A DNA stretch of 64,000 nucleotides from assembly GCA_018475625.1 (NCBI GenBank), contig JAAKEZ010000002.1, positions 62,001-126,000 of the forward strand. Direction: 5' to 3'. The stretch comes from Candidatus Bathyarchaeota archaeon A05DMB-2. Its GTDB lineage: Archaea; Thermoproteota; Bathyarchaeia; Bathyarchaeales; Bathycorpusculaceae. Positions within the stretch are counted from its first letter, which is position 1, and each line of letters opens with the position of its first letter. This document shows, in pieces, positions 1-9,156 of the stretch. The notes below the pieces were generated by a model, which saw only the letters and a program-made list of their open reading frames with translations, did not search any database and was not told the origin of the DNA. Both the position numbers and the translations under genes were made by a program.

Positions 1-626
1 CTAGCTATGTAAGACGCTGATTCAACTATTAAAAAAGCGCAAGCAACAATTCCAGCAGCACCAACAAAGGTCAAGATTACGTACTTACGCAACTGCTGTT
101 TCTCTGCTTCTGATGTAGGCTGCTCTTTAGGAGTTTTAGCCTTAGAGAGCTGGTACATGTAAAATACGAAAATAAACAATAAGAAAGCGCCTATAAACCG
201 ACTTGCATGACCAAGGTAAATCAGAGCTAGAGGAACAATTGAAGCAATGAAAAGACCGAAATAAAGGCTCTCCATTTCACTTTGCGCCATCTTTGGCAGC
301 ACCCGCGATTTAGCTGGGCCTCTGGAAGCCACCAGAACAAAGCAAATTCCAAGTATAAAGCATACATTTACAATGTTTGCGCCCAACACGTTCCCTATAG
401 ACACACCCACATCTTCAGGGTTCAGCACCGAGAAAAACGCCACGAAAAGCTCAGGCAGTGAAGTGGAAAAAGCGACGAGAATAAAGCCTACTGTTGTTTT
501 CCCCAAACCCGTTACGCTCGCCACGTTTATTGAATGAGTGATTGTAAGGTCGCTGGCTTTGTAGAGGATAACTAACGCGGCAATGAGAATCAGCGCATTA
601 CCTAATAGCCCGAGGTCTTCGAACAC
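1..626 (-). CDS. Na+/Ca2+ exchanger family membrane protein (partial)
   Basis: The gene runs off the left edge, leaving about 208 N-terminal residues. Translation from a GTG at 626, preceded by a GGTGA ribosome site, gives several hydrophobic helices. The first repeat carries the CaCA-family signature (STSLPEL, then GANIVNV and a helix), as expected for the alpha-1 repeat that binds cations. The family exchanges Na+ or H+ for Ca2+ across the cytoplasmic membrane. A hydrophilic linker rich in K, E and Q (about residues 155-175) precedes another helix at the cut end. It is divergent from topA with about 170 bases between. The family call is firm; the ion is inferred. Confidence 0.85.
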   Translation of the reverse strand, partial: MFEDLGLLGNALILIAALVILYKASDLTITHSINVASVTGLGKTTVGFILVAFSTSLPELFVAFFSVLNPEDVGVSIGNVLGANIVNVCFILGICFVLVASRGPAKSRVLPKMAQSEMESLYFGLFIASIVPLALIYLGHASRFIGAFLLFIFVFYMYQLSKAKTPKEQPTSEAEKQQLRKYVILTFVGAAGIVACAFLIVESASYIA

Positions 627-794
627 TGCTTCACCTTCCGTTATGCTTCGTTCCCATTGTGCGCAAAACCCACCAAAGTTATTATAAAATGCGGTGAAAC
701 AATTCCTTAATAAATTAATAAACATTGTGAAGTTTTGATATCAAAAAGACAAGAATTCGAGAACCGGAAAGCTTTTTGAAGAGAGAATAAACCA

Positions 795-2936
795 ATGGAG
801 AACCGTGGACGGCAACACTTGCAAAAGTATACGCTAATCATCACTGAAAAACCCGATGCCGCAAAAAGAATAGCGTTTGCGCTGGACTCGTCAGGAAAAG
901 CTGAGAAGAAAGCAAAAAACGGCGTCCCATACTACTCGGCGAAACGGCAGAGCGAGGACATAATTGTAGTTCCCGCGCTTGGTCACTTATACACCGTCAC
1001 AGGTGCCAAGAAGGGAAGAACTGAATACCCTGTTTTTGACTTTAAGTGGGTTCCACGGCACTTAGCCGAGCGTGGTGCAACACGCATCCGCACCTGGCTT
1101 AAAGTTATCTCGGAACTGGCTGAGAACGCAGACGTGTTCATTGACGGCTGCGACTACGACGTTGAAGGAAGCATAATCGGCTACTGCATACTGAAATACG
1201 CTTGCGCTGGCAAAGAGAAGATCGCAAAACGGATGAGGTACTCCACTCTGACACCGGAGGAGCTAGAAGAGTCATACATGCAAACCCTGCCCCATCTGGA
1301 TTTCGCACTCATTGAGGCTGGATTGACAAGGCATGAGGTTGACTGGCTCTACGGCATAAACCTGTCCAGAGCCCTGACGAACGCGGCGAAAAACCACAGC
1401 GGGTACTACGCGACTCTCAGCACGGGAAGAGTGCAGGGACCAACGCTCAAGTTTCTGGAAACACGTGAACAAAGAATAAGGTGCTTCGTGCCGACCCAGT
1501 ACTGGAACATAAAAGCTAAAGTCAGCGCAGACGGTGCAGTTTTCGACGTTGAATACGAAAAGAGCCCTATGGAAACGCGGGCGGAAGCAGACGCGTTAGT
1601 GGATAACTGTCGAGGAAAAGAGGGCACGGTGGAGACAATTGCGACGCAAGAGTTTTTGCAGAAGCCACCGTTCCCTTTCGATTTAGGTTCTCTCCAAAGT
1701 GAAGCCTACCGCTTTTTCAGGTTCACGCCCATGCAGACCTTGAACATCGCCCAGCGACTGTACCTGGATGCGTTAATCTCGTACCCGCGCACGAGCAGCC
1801 AGAAACTTGCCCCAACAATCGGTTACGAAACGATACTGAAGAAGCTGAGCAGGAACACGGAGTACCAAAGACATGCGGCTGAACTGCTCGCCAAGCCAGC
1901 GCTAAAGCCAAACGAGGGAAAAATGGATGACCCCGCACACCCCGCAGTTTACCCAACTGGAAACACGCCTGAGAGGAGCCTTAACAGCGTTGAAAAGAAA
2001 ATCCTAGACCTCATCGTCAGAAGGTTCATGGCGGTTTTCGGCGACCCCGCAACCGTGCAAAGCGTGAAAGTCACCATAAGCATCGGTGGAAACCGGTTCC
2101 TGCTAGACGGCAAGCAAACCTTGGAGGAAGGGTGGCTTCGTTTTTACAAACCCTACATCCGGGATGAAGACAAACCTTTGCCGCCGCTGGTGGAAGGGCA
2201 GAGGCTTGAGGTCAGAAAAGTTGAGGCAGAGGAGAAATGGACGCAGCCGCCTGCGAGATACAATCCCGGCAGTCTCCTCAGGAAAATGGAGAAGGAGGGA
2301 ATAGGAACCAAAGCGACGAGGGCGGGAATCATACAAACCCTGTATGACAGGAAGTACATACGCGGAGAAAAAATTGAGGTTACTGACCTCGGCTTGGAAG
2401 TTGTTGAGGCTATGAAGAAGTACTGCCCCTCCGTCATATCATCAGAGTTAACTCGGAAACTGGAGGAAAGAATGGATGCGATCCAGCAGGGGAACGAAAC
2501 ACGAGAAAACACTTTGAAAGATACAATTGAAATACTGAAGCCAGTAGTGCTGAAACTTAAGGAAAACGAGAGAACCATAGGCGCAAGCTTGAGTCAAGCC
2601 ATAAAAAAATTCAGACTCGAAGAAAGAACAGTCGGCGTCTGCCCGAACTGCCAGAACGGAAAACTCGTGATTTTGCGCTCGAAAAAAACGGGCAAACGCT
2701 TCCTTGGCTGCACCAACTATTTTGAGGGCGTCTGTAAAACCGCTTTTCCCCTCCCGCAAAGAGGCACCGTTAAACCGTCTGGCAAAACCTGTCGCGGTTG
2801 TGGCTGGCCCACCGTGCGCGTCTGGCTGCGAGGGCGACGTTTCTGGAACTTATGTTTCAATCCTGAATGCCCTTTGAAGAAAGAAAGCAAGAGGAGCGTT
2901 GAACTGCCAGGGTTGCAGCAGACAAAACAGTTATAG
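795..2936 (+). CDS. topA: DNA topoisomerase I (type IA)
   Basis: This 713-residue protein relaxes negative supercoils through a transient 5'-phosphotyrosine link. The N-terminal TOPRIM domain shows IITEKPDAAKRIA and the acidic DGCDYDVEGS motif that binds Mg2+. The catalytic tyrosine lies in LISYPRTSSQ at about residue 330. The C-terminus has two cysteine clusters typical of archaeal topoisomerase zinc ribbons (CPNC...C...C around residues 616-650, then CRGCGW...CFNPEC). The length is normal for archaeal topoisomerase I without a reverse-gyrase helicase domain. The ATG at 795 follows a GAAGAGAG stretch. It appears monocistronic. Confidence 0.95.
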   Translation: MENRGRQHLQKYTLIITEKPDAAKRIAFALDSSGKAEKKAKNGVPYYSAKRQSEDIIVVPALGHLYTVTGAKKGRTEYPVFDFKWVPRHLAERGATRIRTWLKVISELAENADVFIDGCDYDVEGSIIGYCILKYACAGKEKIAKRMRYSTLTPEELEESYMQTLPHLDFALIEAGLTRHEVDWLYGINLSRALTNAAKNHSGYYATLSTGRVQGPTLKFLETREQRIRCFVPTQYWNIKAKVSADGAVFDVEYEKSPMETRAEADALVDNCRGKEGTVETIATQEFLQKPPFPFDLGSLQSEAYRFFRFTPMQTLNIAQRLYLDALISYPRTSSQKLAPTIGYETILKKLSRNTEYQRHAAELLAKPALKPNEGKMDDPAHPAVYPTGNTPERSLNSVEKKILDLIVRRFMAVFGDPATVQSVKVTISIGGNRFLLDGKQTLEEGWLRFYKPYIRDEDKPLPPLVEGQRLEVRKVEAEEKWTQPPARYNPGSLLRKMEKEGIGTKATRAGIIQTLYDRKYIRGEKIEVTDLGLEVVEAMKKYCPSVISSELTRKLEERMDAIQQGNETRENTLKDTIEILKPVVLKLKENERTIGASLSQAIKKFRLEERTVGVCPNCQNGKLVILRSKKTGKRFLGCTNYFEGVCKTAFPLPQRGTVKPSGKTCRGCGWPTVRVWLRGRRFWNLCFNPECPLKKESKRSVELPGLQQTKQL

Positions 2937-3093
2937 AGTTTGCGCTCATACCCGAAAACATGGTTAAAGTGCATATGCGGAAGGAAACCGCTCAAGTTCT
3001 TGTGCAAAGGATACTTAATTTGGGAAAAATTCATTAACTGGAGAAGGTGCTAAAGAAGTAGTAAAGCTCTGAACATGTTGAGGGAAAACATTA

Positions 3094-3507
3094 GTGTCGA
3101 AGAAATTTAAGAAGCGCGAGGCACCGACGTCTTTTTCAGACCGATGGTTCCGCAGGATTTCAACTGCGAAGCCGTCAACCTTCGTTGTTACGATAATCGT
3201 AGTGTCGTACACCATATTCTTTTTCAGCGGGGGATTGTTGACCATCATATCGCAGCCGTTGCCCTCAGCCTATTACGGCGGCAAATTCTATTTCCTCTAC
3301 CCTGAACTTGGTTCACAATTCATTTCGGACACCATCATTGCAATAATGCTTTACGTCATTGGCTTCGCGGGGTTGCTGTCCATTTACCAGAGCACAAAGT
3401 ACGCCTACAAACCGAGGCAGGCTTACATGATGATGGTTATAGGCGTGACGCTGCTGCTTATCGCGTACATATTCATCGAAGACGCAATCCACATCAAGAT
3501 AGGCTGA
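3094..3507 (+). CDS. Small membrane protein resembling the OST3/OST6 membrane domain
   Basis: The 137-residue protein starts at GTG 3094 after a GAGGG ribosome site. It has a basic N-terminus and three clear membrane helices (about residues 28-50, 78-100 and 110-130). The stretch between helices 1 and 2, with Pro-Ser-Ala-Tyr, a Gly-Lys, then GSQFISDTII, recalls the segment between the first two helices of eukaryotic OST3/OST6 (MAGT1/TUSC3), where a proline-tyrosine turn precedes GSSQ-Q-F-E-I. No thioredoxin domain is present. If the match holds, it would be an accessory subunit of the archaeal oligosaccharyltransferase. The similarity is from memory and by eye. It converges on carS, 8 bases away. 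Confidence 0.5.
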   Translation: MSKKFKKREAPTSFSDRWFRRISTAKPSTFVVTIIVVSYTIFFFSGGLLTIISQPLPSAYYGGKFYFLYPELGSQFISDTIIAIMLYVIGFAGLLSIYQSTKYAYKPRQAYMMMVIGVTLLLIAYIFIEDAIHIKIG

Positions 3508-3515
3508 GCACTGCG

Positions 3516-4034
3516 TTACCAAGGATTGCTCTTCAATTTCAACTTGTACGCCACATAATTGGTGAGCAGGTGGATTGGAGGGGTTATTATGAGGACAGCG
3601 ACCGCCAACTGCCAATGCACCATCGCTAAAGGCAACGAGAACACAAGTGCACCAACAACGAAGTCAACTTGATCAACAATTGGAAGCAAACCGCCTGGCG
3701 CAATATTTAAGCGCCTTTTCAGGAAAGCCCCCGTTAAATCCCCAAATAACGCGCCGAGAGGTGTAAGGAAGCTGAAAAGCACGCTGTAAGACTGGAAACC
3801 GAAAACGGCGCCCTCCACCAACCCGACGATTATGCCGATTGCCCACCCGAAGAAGAACCCTCTGAAAGTTTTGTTTTTACCAAAAATTCGTTTTCCGTCA
3901 AGGAAGTTTTTTCCAAAATCCATCGGGGGTCCACCGCCTGCTAGTACTGGCGCGGCGTTTGCACAGTAGGCGGGGAAGATGAATTTTAATGCTTCAGCAA
4001 GCAATGTGGCGATTTCCATGCTGTTGTCAACCAT
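3516..4034 (-). CDS. carS: CDP-2,3-bis-O-geranylgeranyl-sn-glycerol synthase (CDP-archaeol synthase)
   Basis: CarS activates unsaturated archaetidic acid with CTP to make CDP-archaeol, the precursor of archaeal polar lipids. The 172-residue protein has the usual length and about five membrane helices. It shows the family pattern of a first loop with DFGKNFLDGKRIFGKNKT and a second with GDLTGAFLKRR, then DQVDF, where the conserved Asp and Lys residues form the active site. Its ATG at 4034 coincides with the last base of the radB stop codon, so the two genes are almost certainly translated from one mRNA. Confidence 0.92.
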   Translation of the reverse strand: MVDNSMEIATLLAEALKFIFPAYCANAAPVLAGGGPPMDFGKNFLDGKRIFGKNKTFRGFFFGWAIGIIVGLVEGAVFGFQSYSVLFSFLTPLGALFGDLTGAFLKRRLNIAPGGLLPIVDQVDFVVGALVFSLPLAMVHWQLAVAVLIITPPIHLLTNYVAYKLKLKSNPW

Positions 4035-4738
4035 CAGTAGTCGTGGAATGCGGAATCATGGATTCCTGTTTCGTCTATCGTTAAGTTGCAGGCTACTTCT
4101 TGAGGCGTTTCTGGCGTTTTTTCCAGCACTGCCTTGATTTCTTGCGGGTTTTCAGTGGGTTTCATGGCGATTATTGTGTCAGCCCAGAATTTTAAAACTC
4201 TGGTCGCCACAGGCTCCACGCTCACCTGCGGCTCATCGAAAACGCTCCGCACTTGGCTAGTTACTATGACTGGGATTTTCTGGATTTTTGCGGTCTGCGC
4301 CAGAATAGCCATTTGCCTGTTTAACTCGCGGTTAAGCTCAAACGCTTTTCCAGATGCTTCTGCGACTTTAATCCTGTACAATGACGTGAAGGTGTCAATC
4401 ACTGCTAAACCAAAGTTTCTCGCGGTGTACTCCGAAAGACGGTCTATGACGGCTGCTTGCTCCCTAAAATCCGCTGGCCGCATCAGGATGATGAGTTCGG
4501 CAACTTCATCAAATTTTCCCGCAGCCACCTGCGCGAGCCGTTTGGGTGAAAACGTGCTGTCGCAGTCCACGTAAAGGGTCTTGTAGCCTTGCATGGCGCA
4601 GTTCACGGCGCACTGCATCGCAAGTGTAGTTTTTCCAGTTTCGGGTTCGCCGTAGATTAGTGTAAGGCTTTCGGTAGAGATGCCACCGTTCAGGTGATTG
4701 TCGATGCAGCCGCAACCAGTTAGGATTTTCTTTATCAC
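4034..4738 (-). CDS. radB: DNA repair and recombination protein RadB
   Basis: RadB is the archaeal RadA/RecA paralog. It is a single-domain ATPase lacking the N-terminal DNA-binding domain of RadA and modulates recombination. A Walker A motif (GEPETGKTTLA) lies near residue 30, a Walker B-like LAVIDTFTSLY follows, and a conserved TSQVR is present. Two in-frame GTG codons are possible, at 4750 and 4738. A TATA box (TTTATAA, about 4764-4770 on this strand) would start transcription almost exactly at the second, so 4738 is preferred as a leaderless start. carS follows directly. Confidence 0.9.
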   Translation of the reverse strand: MIKKILTGCGCIDNHLNGGISTESLTLIYGEPETGKTTLAMQCAVNCAMQGYKTLYVDCDSTFSPKRLAQVAAGKFDEVAELIILMRPADFREQAAVIDRLSEYTARNFGLAVIDTFTSLYRIKVAEASGKAFELNRELNRQMAILAQTAKIQKIPVIVTSQVRSVFDEPQVSVEPVATRVLKFWADTIIAMKPTENPQEIKAVLEKTPETPQEVACNLTIDETGIHDSAFHDY

Positions 4739-4822
4739 GTTAACACACACACGTCAAGGATTATAAACTGCTTAGCTAATAATCTGTTTTGTACTTAAGC
4801 GTATAATCGTTAGGAAGTGTAT

Positions 4823-5470
4823 ATGAAAGCGAAGGTCGCCGTTGCCACGGTTCAGGGAAAAGCTTACTTCTTGATAGTGGAAAAGTTAAGAGAAAGGAAC
4901 ATTCCCTTTGTAAGCTTAATCCCCGGTGAACCTGTACCTGCGGAAGTCAAAGTGGTGATAACCACTAAGAAAGAGCGGCAGCTGATAAACCATGACAAAG
5001 TGCTCGTGTACAACGCGGAAACGGAGCCCGACATGGTAGTGAACGAAGCCTTGAAGGCGCTGGAGGGGAAAGAGTCATACGAAAAGATTGTCATAGGCAT
5101 AGACCCAGGAGACGTGTTTGGGTTGGCGGTGATAGCTGACGGAAAAGTCAACGAGACGACAAACGCTTTCAGCGTGCAAGAAGTGTTGGCAAAGACCCGA
5201 GGCATACTGAAGCATGTCGACGTCTCAGCGACACGCGTCTCAGTTAAAATCGGCAGCGGGGTGCCAATCTACAGGGAGCTTCTGGAGGCTTTGGATGCTG
5301 AACTGCCGCTGCATGTGGTGCTGGAAATAGTCAGCGAGGCGGGAACAAACCTCACCGTCAAAGATGACAAGCACCGGAGAGGGTTAAGAGATATAGCTTC
5401 AGCCATACGAATAGCAGGGAGGACAGGCCGCATTATTCAGCGGAGGCAAAACAATGAACCGGACAGTTGA
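4823..5470 (+). CDS. Conserved archaeal protein with RNase H/RuvC-like motif
   Basis: The protein has 215 residues from the ATG at 4823, chosen because AGGA at 4812-4815 is correctly spaced for it and not for the GTG at 4817. The middle contains IVIGIDPGDVFGLAVI, which is the first beta strand and catalytic-Asp motif of RuvC/RNase H-fold nucleases. A late KDDKHRRGLRDIASAIRIA segment could supply further acidic residues. The gene overlaps the Grc3 kinase gene by 17 bases, implying coupled translation and perhaps a joint role in RNA or DNA end processing. No precise function can be assigned. Confidence 0.65.
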   Translation: MKAKVAVATVQGKAYFLIVEKLRERNIPFVSLIPGEPVPAEVKVVITTKKERQLINHDKVLVYNAETEPDMVVNEALKALEGKESYEKIVIGIDPGDVFGLAVIADGKVNETTNAFSVQEVLAKTRGILKHVDVSATRVSVKIGSGVPIYRELLEALDAELPLHVVLEIVSEAGTNLTVKDDKHRRGLRDIASAIRIAGRTGRIIQRRQNNEPDS

Positions 5471-6569
5471 AAAGGGCAAAACGCTTTTGGTTGACGGCCC
5501 AGCCTCGGTTGCAGTTGTCTCAGGCAGGGTGGAAGTCTTCGGCTCCCACGTGAGGCATGGGCAAAAGATTGTGATTCGGGAGGCAAAGCGCCTGCCATTC
5601 TTCGTCGCCGAGAAAGCCGATTTCGACGTTTCTTTAGGAGAAAACGCGGGCGTGGAGGAAGTGGAAGGCGACACTGTACCCGCGTCATGGGCTGAATCCC
5701 TCAACCTGCTCGCTGAAGTGAAGAAGAAACCCGCAGTCGCCATGATTGTTGGGAAAGCTGACTCAGGCAAGACCAGTTACTGCACCTACCTGATAAACAG
5801 GCTTGTAGGAGCTAAACACAAGATTGCAGTTATAGATGGCGATTTGGGGCAGTCAGACATAGGTCCACCCTGCACTATCGCGTACGCCTTCGTTTCCAGA
5901 CGCCTCGCTGAACTGTATAGTCTGAAGGCGGAACAGGCATTTTTTGTGGGCGCCACCTCACCCAGCGAGGCACCAGACAAAGCAGTAGAGGGCATGACGC
6001 TGATGAAAAAGGAGATTTTAGCCAAAGCACCCGATTTCGTCTTGGTAAACACTGACGGCTGGGTTGAAGGAGAAGACGCCGTCAACTACAAACTGCGGCT
6101 CGCCGAGGTTCTTGAACCCGATGTGGTCCTCTGCATCCAACAGCAAAACGAGTTGGAGCCCATGCTGGCAGCGCTGGAAAAATTCGTGAAAACCAAAGTG
6201 GAATGGCCCTCGGCGGTGAAGCCGCGAGGTATGGAGAAGCGCAAGCACCTGCGAGAGCTAAACTACGCCAAATACTTGATTGACGCAAAAGTGAAAGCGT
6301 GGCCGTTGAGCCACCTGAGAATTGAAGAGGAAAACTTAATTCTCAACAAGCTGGATGAAGGGAAAGGTACGCTAGTGGGATTGTATGATTCCCAGAAGAA
6401 GTTCTTAGGCATCGGCGTTCTAAGTGAATTCGACAACGTGAGAAAAACCCTCAAGATTCTCACTTCGGTCTCCGAGAAACCCATCGTCATCTCATTCGGA
6501 AAGGTGAAGTTGGACAAGAACCTTAGAGAAATACCAACTTCTCAAAGGGAAGACGTAATCGGAAGTTAA
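5454..6569 (+). CDS. Polynucleotide 5'-hydroxyl kinase, Clp1/Grc3 family
   Basis: This 371-residue enzyme belongs to the family that phosphorylates 5'-OH ends of RNA (or DNA), acting in tRNA or rRNA processing in archaea and eukaryotes. An N-terminal beta domain (about 1-90) is followed by the P-loop IVGKADSGKTSYC near residue 105, the metal-binding VIDGDLGQSDIGPP motif and a Clp1-type lid region. The C-terminal beta domain (about 270-371) is typical of archaeal members. The ATG lies inside the end of the preceding gene. Its stop codon overlaps the stop of the XPD gene on the other strand by 4 bases. Confidence 0.9.
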   Translation: MNRTVEKGKTLLVDGPASVAVVSGRVEVFGSHVRHGQKIVIREAKRLPFFVAEKADFDVSLGENAGVEEVEGDTVPASWAESLNLLAEVKKKPAVAMIVGKADSGKTSYCTYLINRLVGAKHKIAVIDGDLGQSDIGPPCTIAYAFVSRRLAELYSLKAEQAFFVGATSPSEAPDKAVEGMTLMKKEILAKAPDFVLVNTDGWVEGEDAVNYKLRLAEVLEPDVVLCIQQQNELEPMLAALEKFVKTKVEWPSAVKPRGMEKRKHLRELNYAKYLIDAKVKAWPLSHLRIEEENLILNKLDEGKGTLVGLYDSQKKFLGIGVLSEFDNVRKTLKILTSVSEKPIVISFGKVKLDKNLREIPTSQREDVIGS

Positions 6570-8494
6570 GGGTTGAAGAAACTCCTAACCTCATCAGCCA
6601 AAACATTGTCGGCGAAGGGCAAACATTTCATTTCCCGCGTCAGCCATGAGGGCAGGAAACCGCGGCAGTAGTTCGTGGCGAAGCGGTAATCCAAGAAAAC
6701 TATGGCGCCTCGGTCCTCTAACGTTCTGATGGGGCGCCCAGCGGCTTGAGAAGCCTTTTTCATCGCAGGTAAAACATAACCGTACTCCCGTCCCATCTTG
6801 GGGAAGCATTTTTCGTAATACGTGATTTGAGCCTTGACCCTCGGCGTGGGCTCAGCATAAGGAACGCCAACGATTAGCACTGAGTTCATCTGGTTCCCAG
6901 GAAAATCCACGCCCTCTGAGGTTCTGCCGCCTTGCACGCCGAGGAAAACGGCGCCGTCTTTTTCGCCGCACTCCTTGAATTCAGCCACTAACTTCTCGTT
7001 CACCTTTGAAGTCATACTCCTGCGCTCATGGAACAACGGCTTGCTCAAAGCGCTTTCTAATCCCTCGGCGATTAAGGAGTTTAGCACTTCGAAGGAAGCA
7101 GCAAAAACGCCGGTGTTGGCGGGAGTGTTCTCCACCACCTCATTTATGCGCTTTATGATTGTTTGGTACATGTCGGAGGTTCTTTTTTCCATGGCAGTGG
7201 TTATGCCGAGGCAGACAAGTGAGAGCACATGCTCTTTGGGAAATGGCGACGGCACGATGCAATGCACCGTATTCTCCGGAAGCCGCGTTATCCGCGCGTA
7301 AGCTTCCAAAGGCTGAAGGGTGCCTGACATGACGATGTTGGAGTAGGTGTTTGCGAAAACTGGTGAGGTGATTTTCGAGGGGTCCAGTGCCACAATCTCC
7401 AGCTTCGCCGTCTTCGCTCCTTCGCGGTTGTAGTACTTGCTTATGACGTGCACGAAGGATTCGTCGCCAAGCGTTTCCAGCCACCTGAGCAGGAACTCGC
7501 TCATTCCATGAATGTACGAGCGCGGGTTTTTTCCCTCCTCCAGCAGGCTCTTCCTCACGGAAACGCCGACCTCGTGGAGGTGCTCGAAGAACTCTCGCGG
7601 TTTAGCCACGCTTCCCTGTTTCTGGATGATTTCGATTAGGGTCTCAGGAGAAACAATTTCCTCTTTACCGATGGCTTCTGTCATTTTCTCGATTTCGCTT
7701 CTAAAAAAGTTGACAAACTCCTCAATTTCCTTGTTGCCGAACCTCTGCGCCTCCAGCTCAGCCTGCTTCAGGACGAAGAGCGACAGAGTGCTGCTTGAGA
7801 TGTCTATGGCGGTTTCAGGCAGGTTATGCGCCTCATCCACGATTAAGATTATCTTCTGCAGTTGAGTGTCAAGGTTCTTCAGAAAAGCCGTGCGAATAAC
7901 AGGGTCAAAAACGTACAAGTAGCTGAGCGCGATGACTTTGATGTCTGACAAAGCAGCCTTCGCAAGCTCGTAAGGACACACCTCTCTTTTTCGACACACG
8001 TGCTGGATTTCAGACGCCTTGTAGGGACGAGCGGCTATCTGCTGCTGAAGATGGAGGTACTCATACGTTTGCTCATCCGCACTCTTGTAGTATGGGCACC
8101 TACCGCGGGCTTTCAGCAGTTCACACGCTTCCATAAGTGATTTCGCGTCGAAATTACCGCGAGACATCATATTGTTGAGACACATCTCATGGCGTCCACG
8201 AAGAGAAATGCCAGAAACAGAATATTTTCTAAAGACTGCTCGCAGTTCTTCTATAACGCGGTCATGCTGCCTGTGAGTTCGAGCAACGTAAAGTATTTTC
8301 AGGTCGTTTTCAACCGCGGTTGGGAGACACGCGGAAAGCGCGGATATCGTTTTGCCTAAGCCGTTGCTTCCTTCGATGAGAACGGAGCGCCTGTCTCGGA
8401 CGGCGGTGAAAACTGTTTTGATGAACTGGTCTTGCTGCGGTCGCACCGTATCGTAAGGGAAATAATGTGTAACTTCCTTGGGTAGCTTCATCAT
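6566..8494 (-). CDS. ATP-dependent DNA helicase, XPD/Rad3 (DinG-like) family with Fe-S cluster
   Basis: A superfamily 2 helicase of 642 residues that unwinds DNA 5' to 3', probably in repair. It shows Walker A GSNGLGKTISAL, a DEAH box (IVDEAHNLPE), and between motifs Ia and II four cysteines (MCLNN, CELL, GRCPYY, CPYELAK) that match the XPD 4Fe-4S domain. Motif VI ends as GRPIRTLEDRGAIVFLD. The reading frame is open to an ATG at 8548, but the ATG at 8494 fits better: it overlaps the endonuclease III stop as TAATG and follows AAGGGATG. The nth-XPD pair suggests a repair operon. Confidence 0.92.
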   Translation of the reverse strand: MMKLPKEVTHYFPYDTVRPQQDQFIKTVFTAVRDRRSVLIEGSNGLGKTISALSACLPTAVENDLKILYVARTHRQHDRVIEELRAVFRKYSVSGISLRGRHEMCLNNMMSRGNFDAKSLMEACELLKARGRCPYYKSADEQTYEYLHLQQQIAARPYKASEIQHVCRKREVCPYELAKAALSDIKVIALSYLYVFDPVIRTAFLKNLDTQLQKIILIVDEAHNLPETAIDISSSTLSLFVLKQAELEAQRFGNKEIEEFVNFFRSEIEKMTEAIGKEEIVSPETLIEIIQKQGSVAKPREFFEHLHEVGVSVRKSLLEEGKNPRSYIHGMSEFLLRWLETLGDESFVHVISKYYNREGAKTAKLEIVALDPSKITSPVFANTYSNIVMSGTLQPLEAYARITRLPENTVHCIVPSPFPKEHVLSLVCLGITTAMEKRTSDMYQTIIKRINEVVENTPANTGVFAASFEVLNSLIAEGLESALSKPLFHERRSMTSKVNEKLVAEFKECGEKDGAVFLGVQGGRTSEGVDFPGNQMNSVLIVGVPYAEPTPRVKAQITYYEKCFPKMGREYGYVLPAMKKASQAAGRPIRTLEDRGAIVFLDYRFATNYCRGFLPSWLTREMKCLPFADNVLADEVRSFFNP

Positions 8495-9156
8495 TAATTC
8501 CACATCCCTTTGGTTGGGCAGTACATGCTCACGGGGCACTCGTTGCAAAGCGGATGCCTAGCTGCGCAGAATCTTCTGCCGTGCGCAATCAGCAACACGT
8601 GAACCGTCAAGTAGTCACTTGGGTCATAGAGCGCTTGGAGGCTCTTGCGGACATCCTCGTAGCTCCCGTTTGCGGGCGCGAAGCCCAGCCGTCTTGCCAC
8701 TCGATTCACGTGCGTGTCTACGGGTATGGTGGGCTGTTTTGCGGAAAAGAGCAAGACCACATCAGCCGTCTTCGGTCCTATCCCGGGCAACTGAATTAAC
8801 GCTTTTCTTGCTTCTTCAAGCGGCATCGCCAAGATGGGCTGGAGCGAACCGTGAAACTTTTCAAGGATTATTCGTGAAACCTGCTTTATCGTTCTCGCCT
8901 TGTTCTTGTAAAGACCACCCACGCGCAAGCAATCTTCAATCTGGCTCGTTTCCGCGTTTGCCAGCACTTCGGGCGTTATTTCAAACCGCTTCGAAAGGTT
9001 TTCGAAAGCTCTCCCAGTGTTCCTGTCCGCCGTGTTCTGTGAAATAATTGTCACGATTAGCGTTTCGAACGGGTCTTTTTGCGATTTGACCCACTTAGGC
9101 ACAGCTAGTGCTTGCCGAAGTATCTGCAACACTGTTTCTGCTCGCGCGTTTTTCAC
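8494..9156 (-). CDS. nth: Endonuclease III, DNA glycosylase/AP lyase
   Basis: The 220-residue enzyme removes oxidised pyrimidines. It contains the helix-hairpin-helix LPGIGPKTADVV with the catalytic Lys, the VDTHVNRVARRLGF segment with the catalytic Asp, and a C-terminal 4Fe-4S loop with C-x6-C-x2-C-x5-C spacing (CAARHPLC, NEC, then C). Translation begins at GTG 9156, which overlaps the stop of a small upstream membrane peptide gene as GTGA. Downstream it overlaps the XPD start by one base. This is a tightly packed repair operon. Confidence 0.95.
   Translation of the reverse strand: MKNARAETVLQILRQALAVPKWVKSQKDPFETLIVTIISQNTADRNTGRAFENLSKRFEITPEVLANAETSQIEDCLRVGGLYKNKARTIKQVSRIILEKFHGSLQPILAMPLEEARKALIQLPGIGPKTADVVLLFSAKQPTIPVDTHVNRVARRLGFAPANGSYEDVRKSLQALYDPSDYLTVHVLLIAHGRRFCAARHPLCNECPVSMYCPTKGMWN

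Noticed and set aside
8494-8548. N-terminal extension of the XPD helicase to 8548
   Set aside because: It overlaps nth, lacks family sequence, and a well-placed ATG with AAGGGATG is at 8494.
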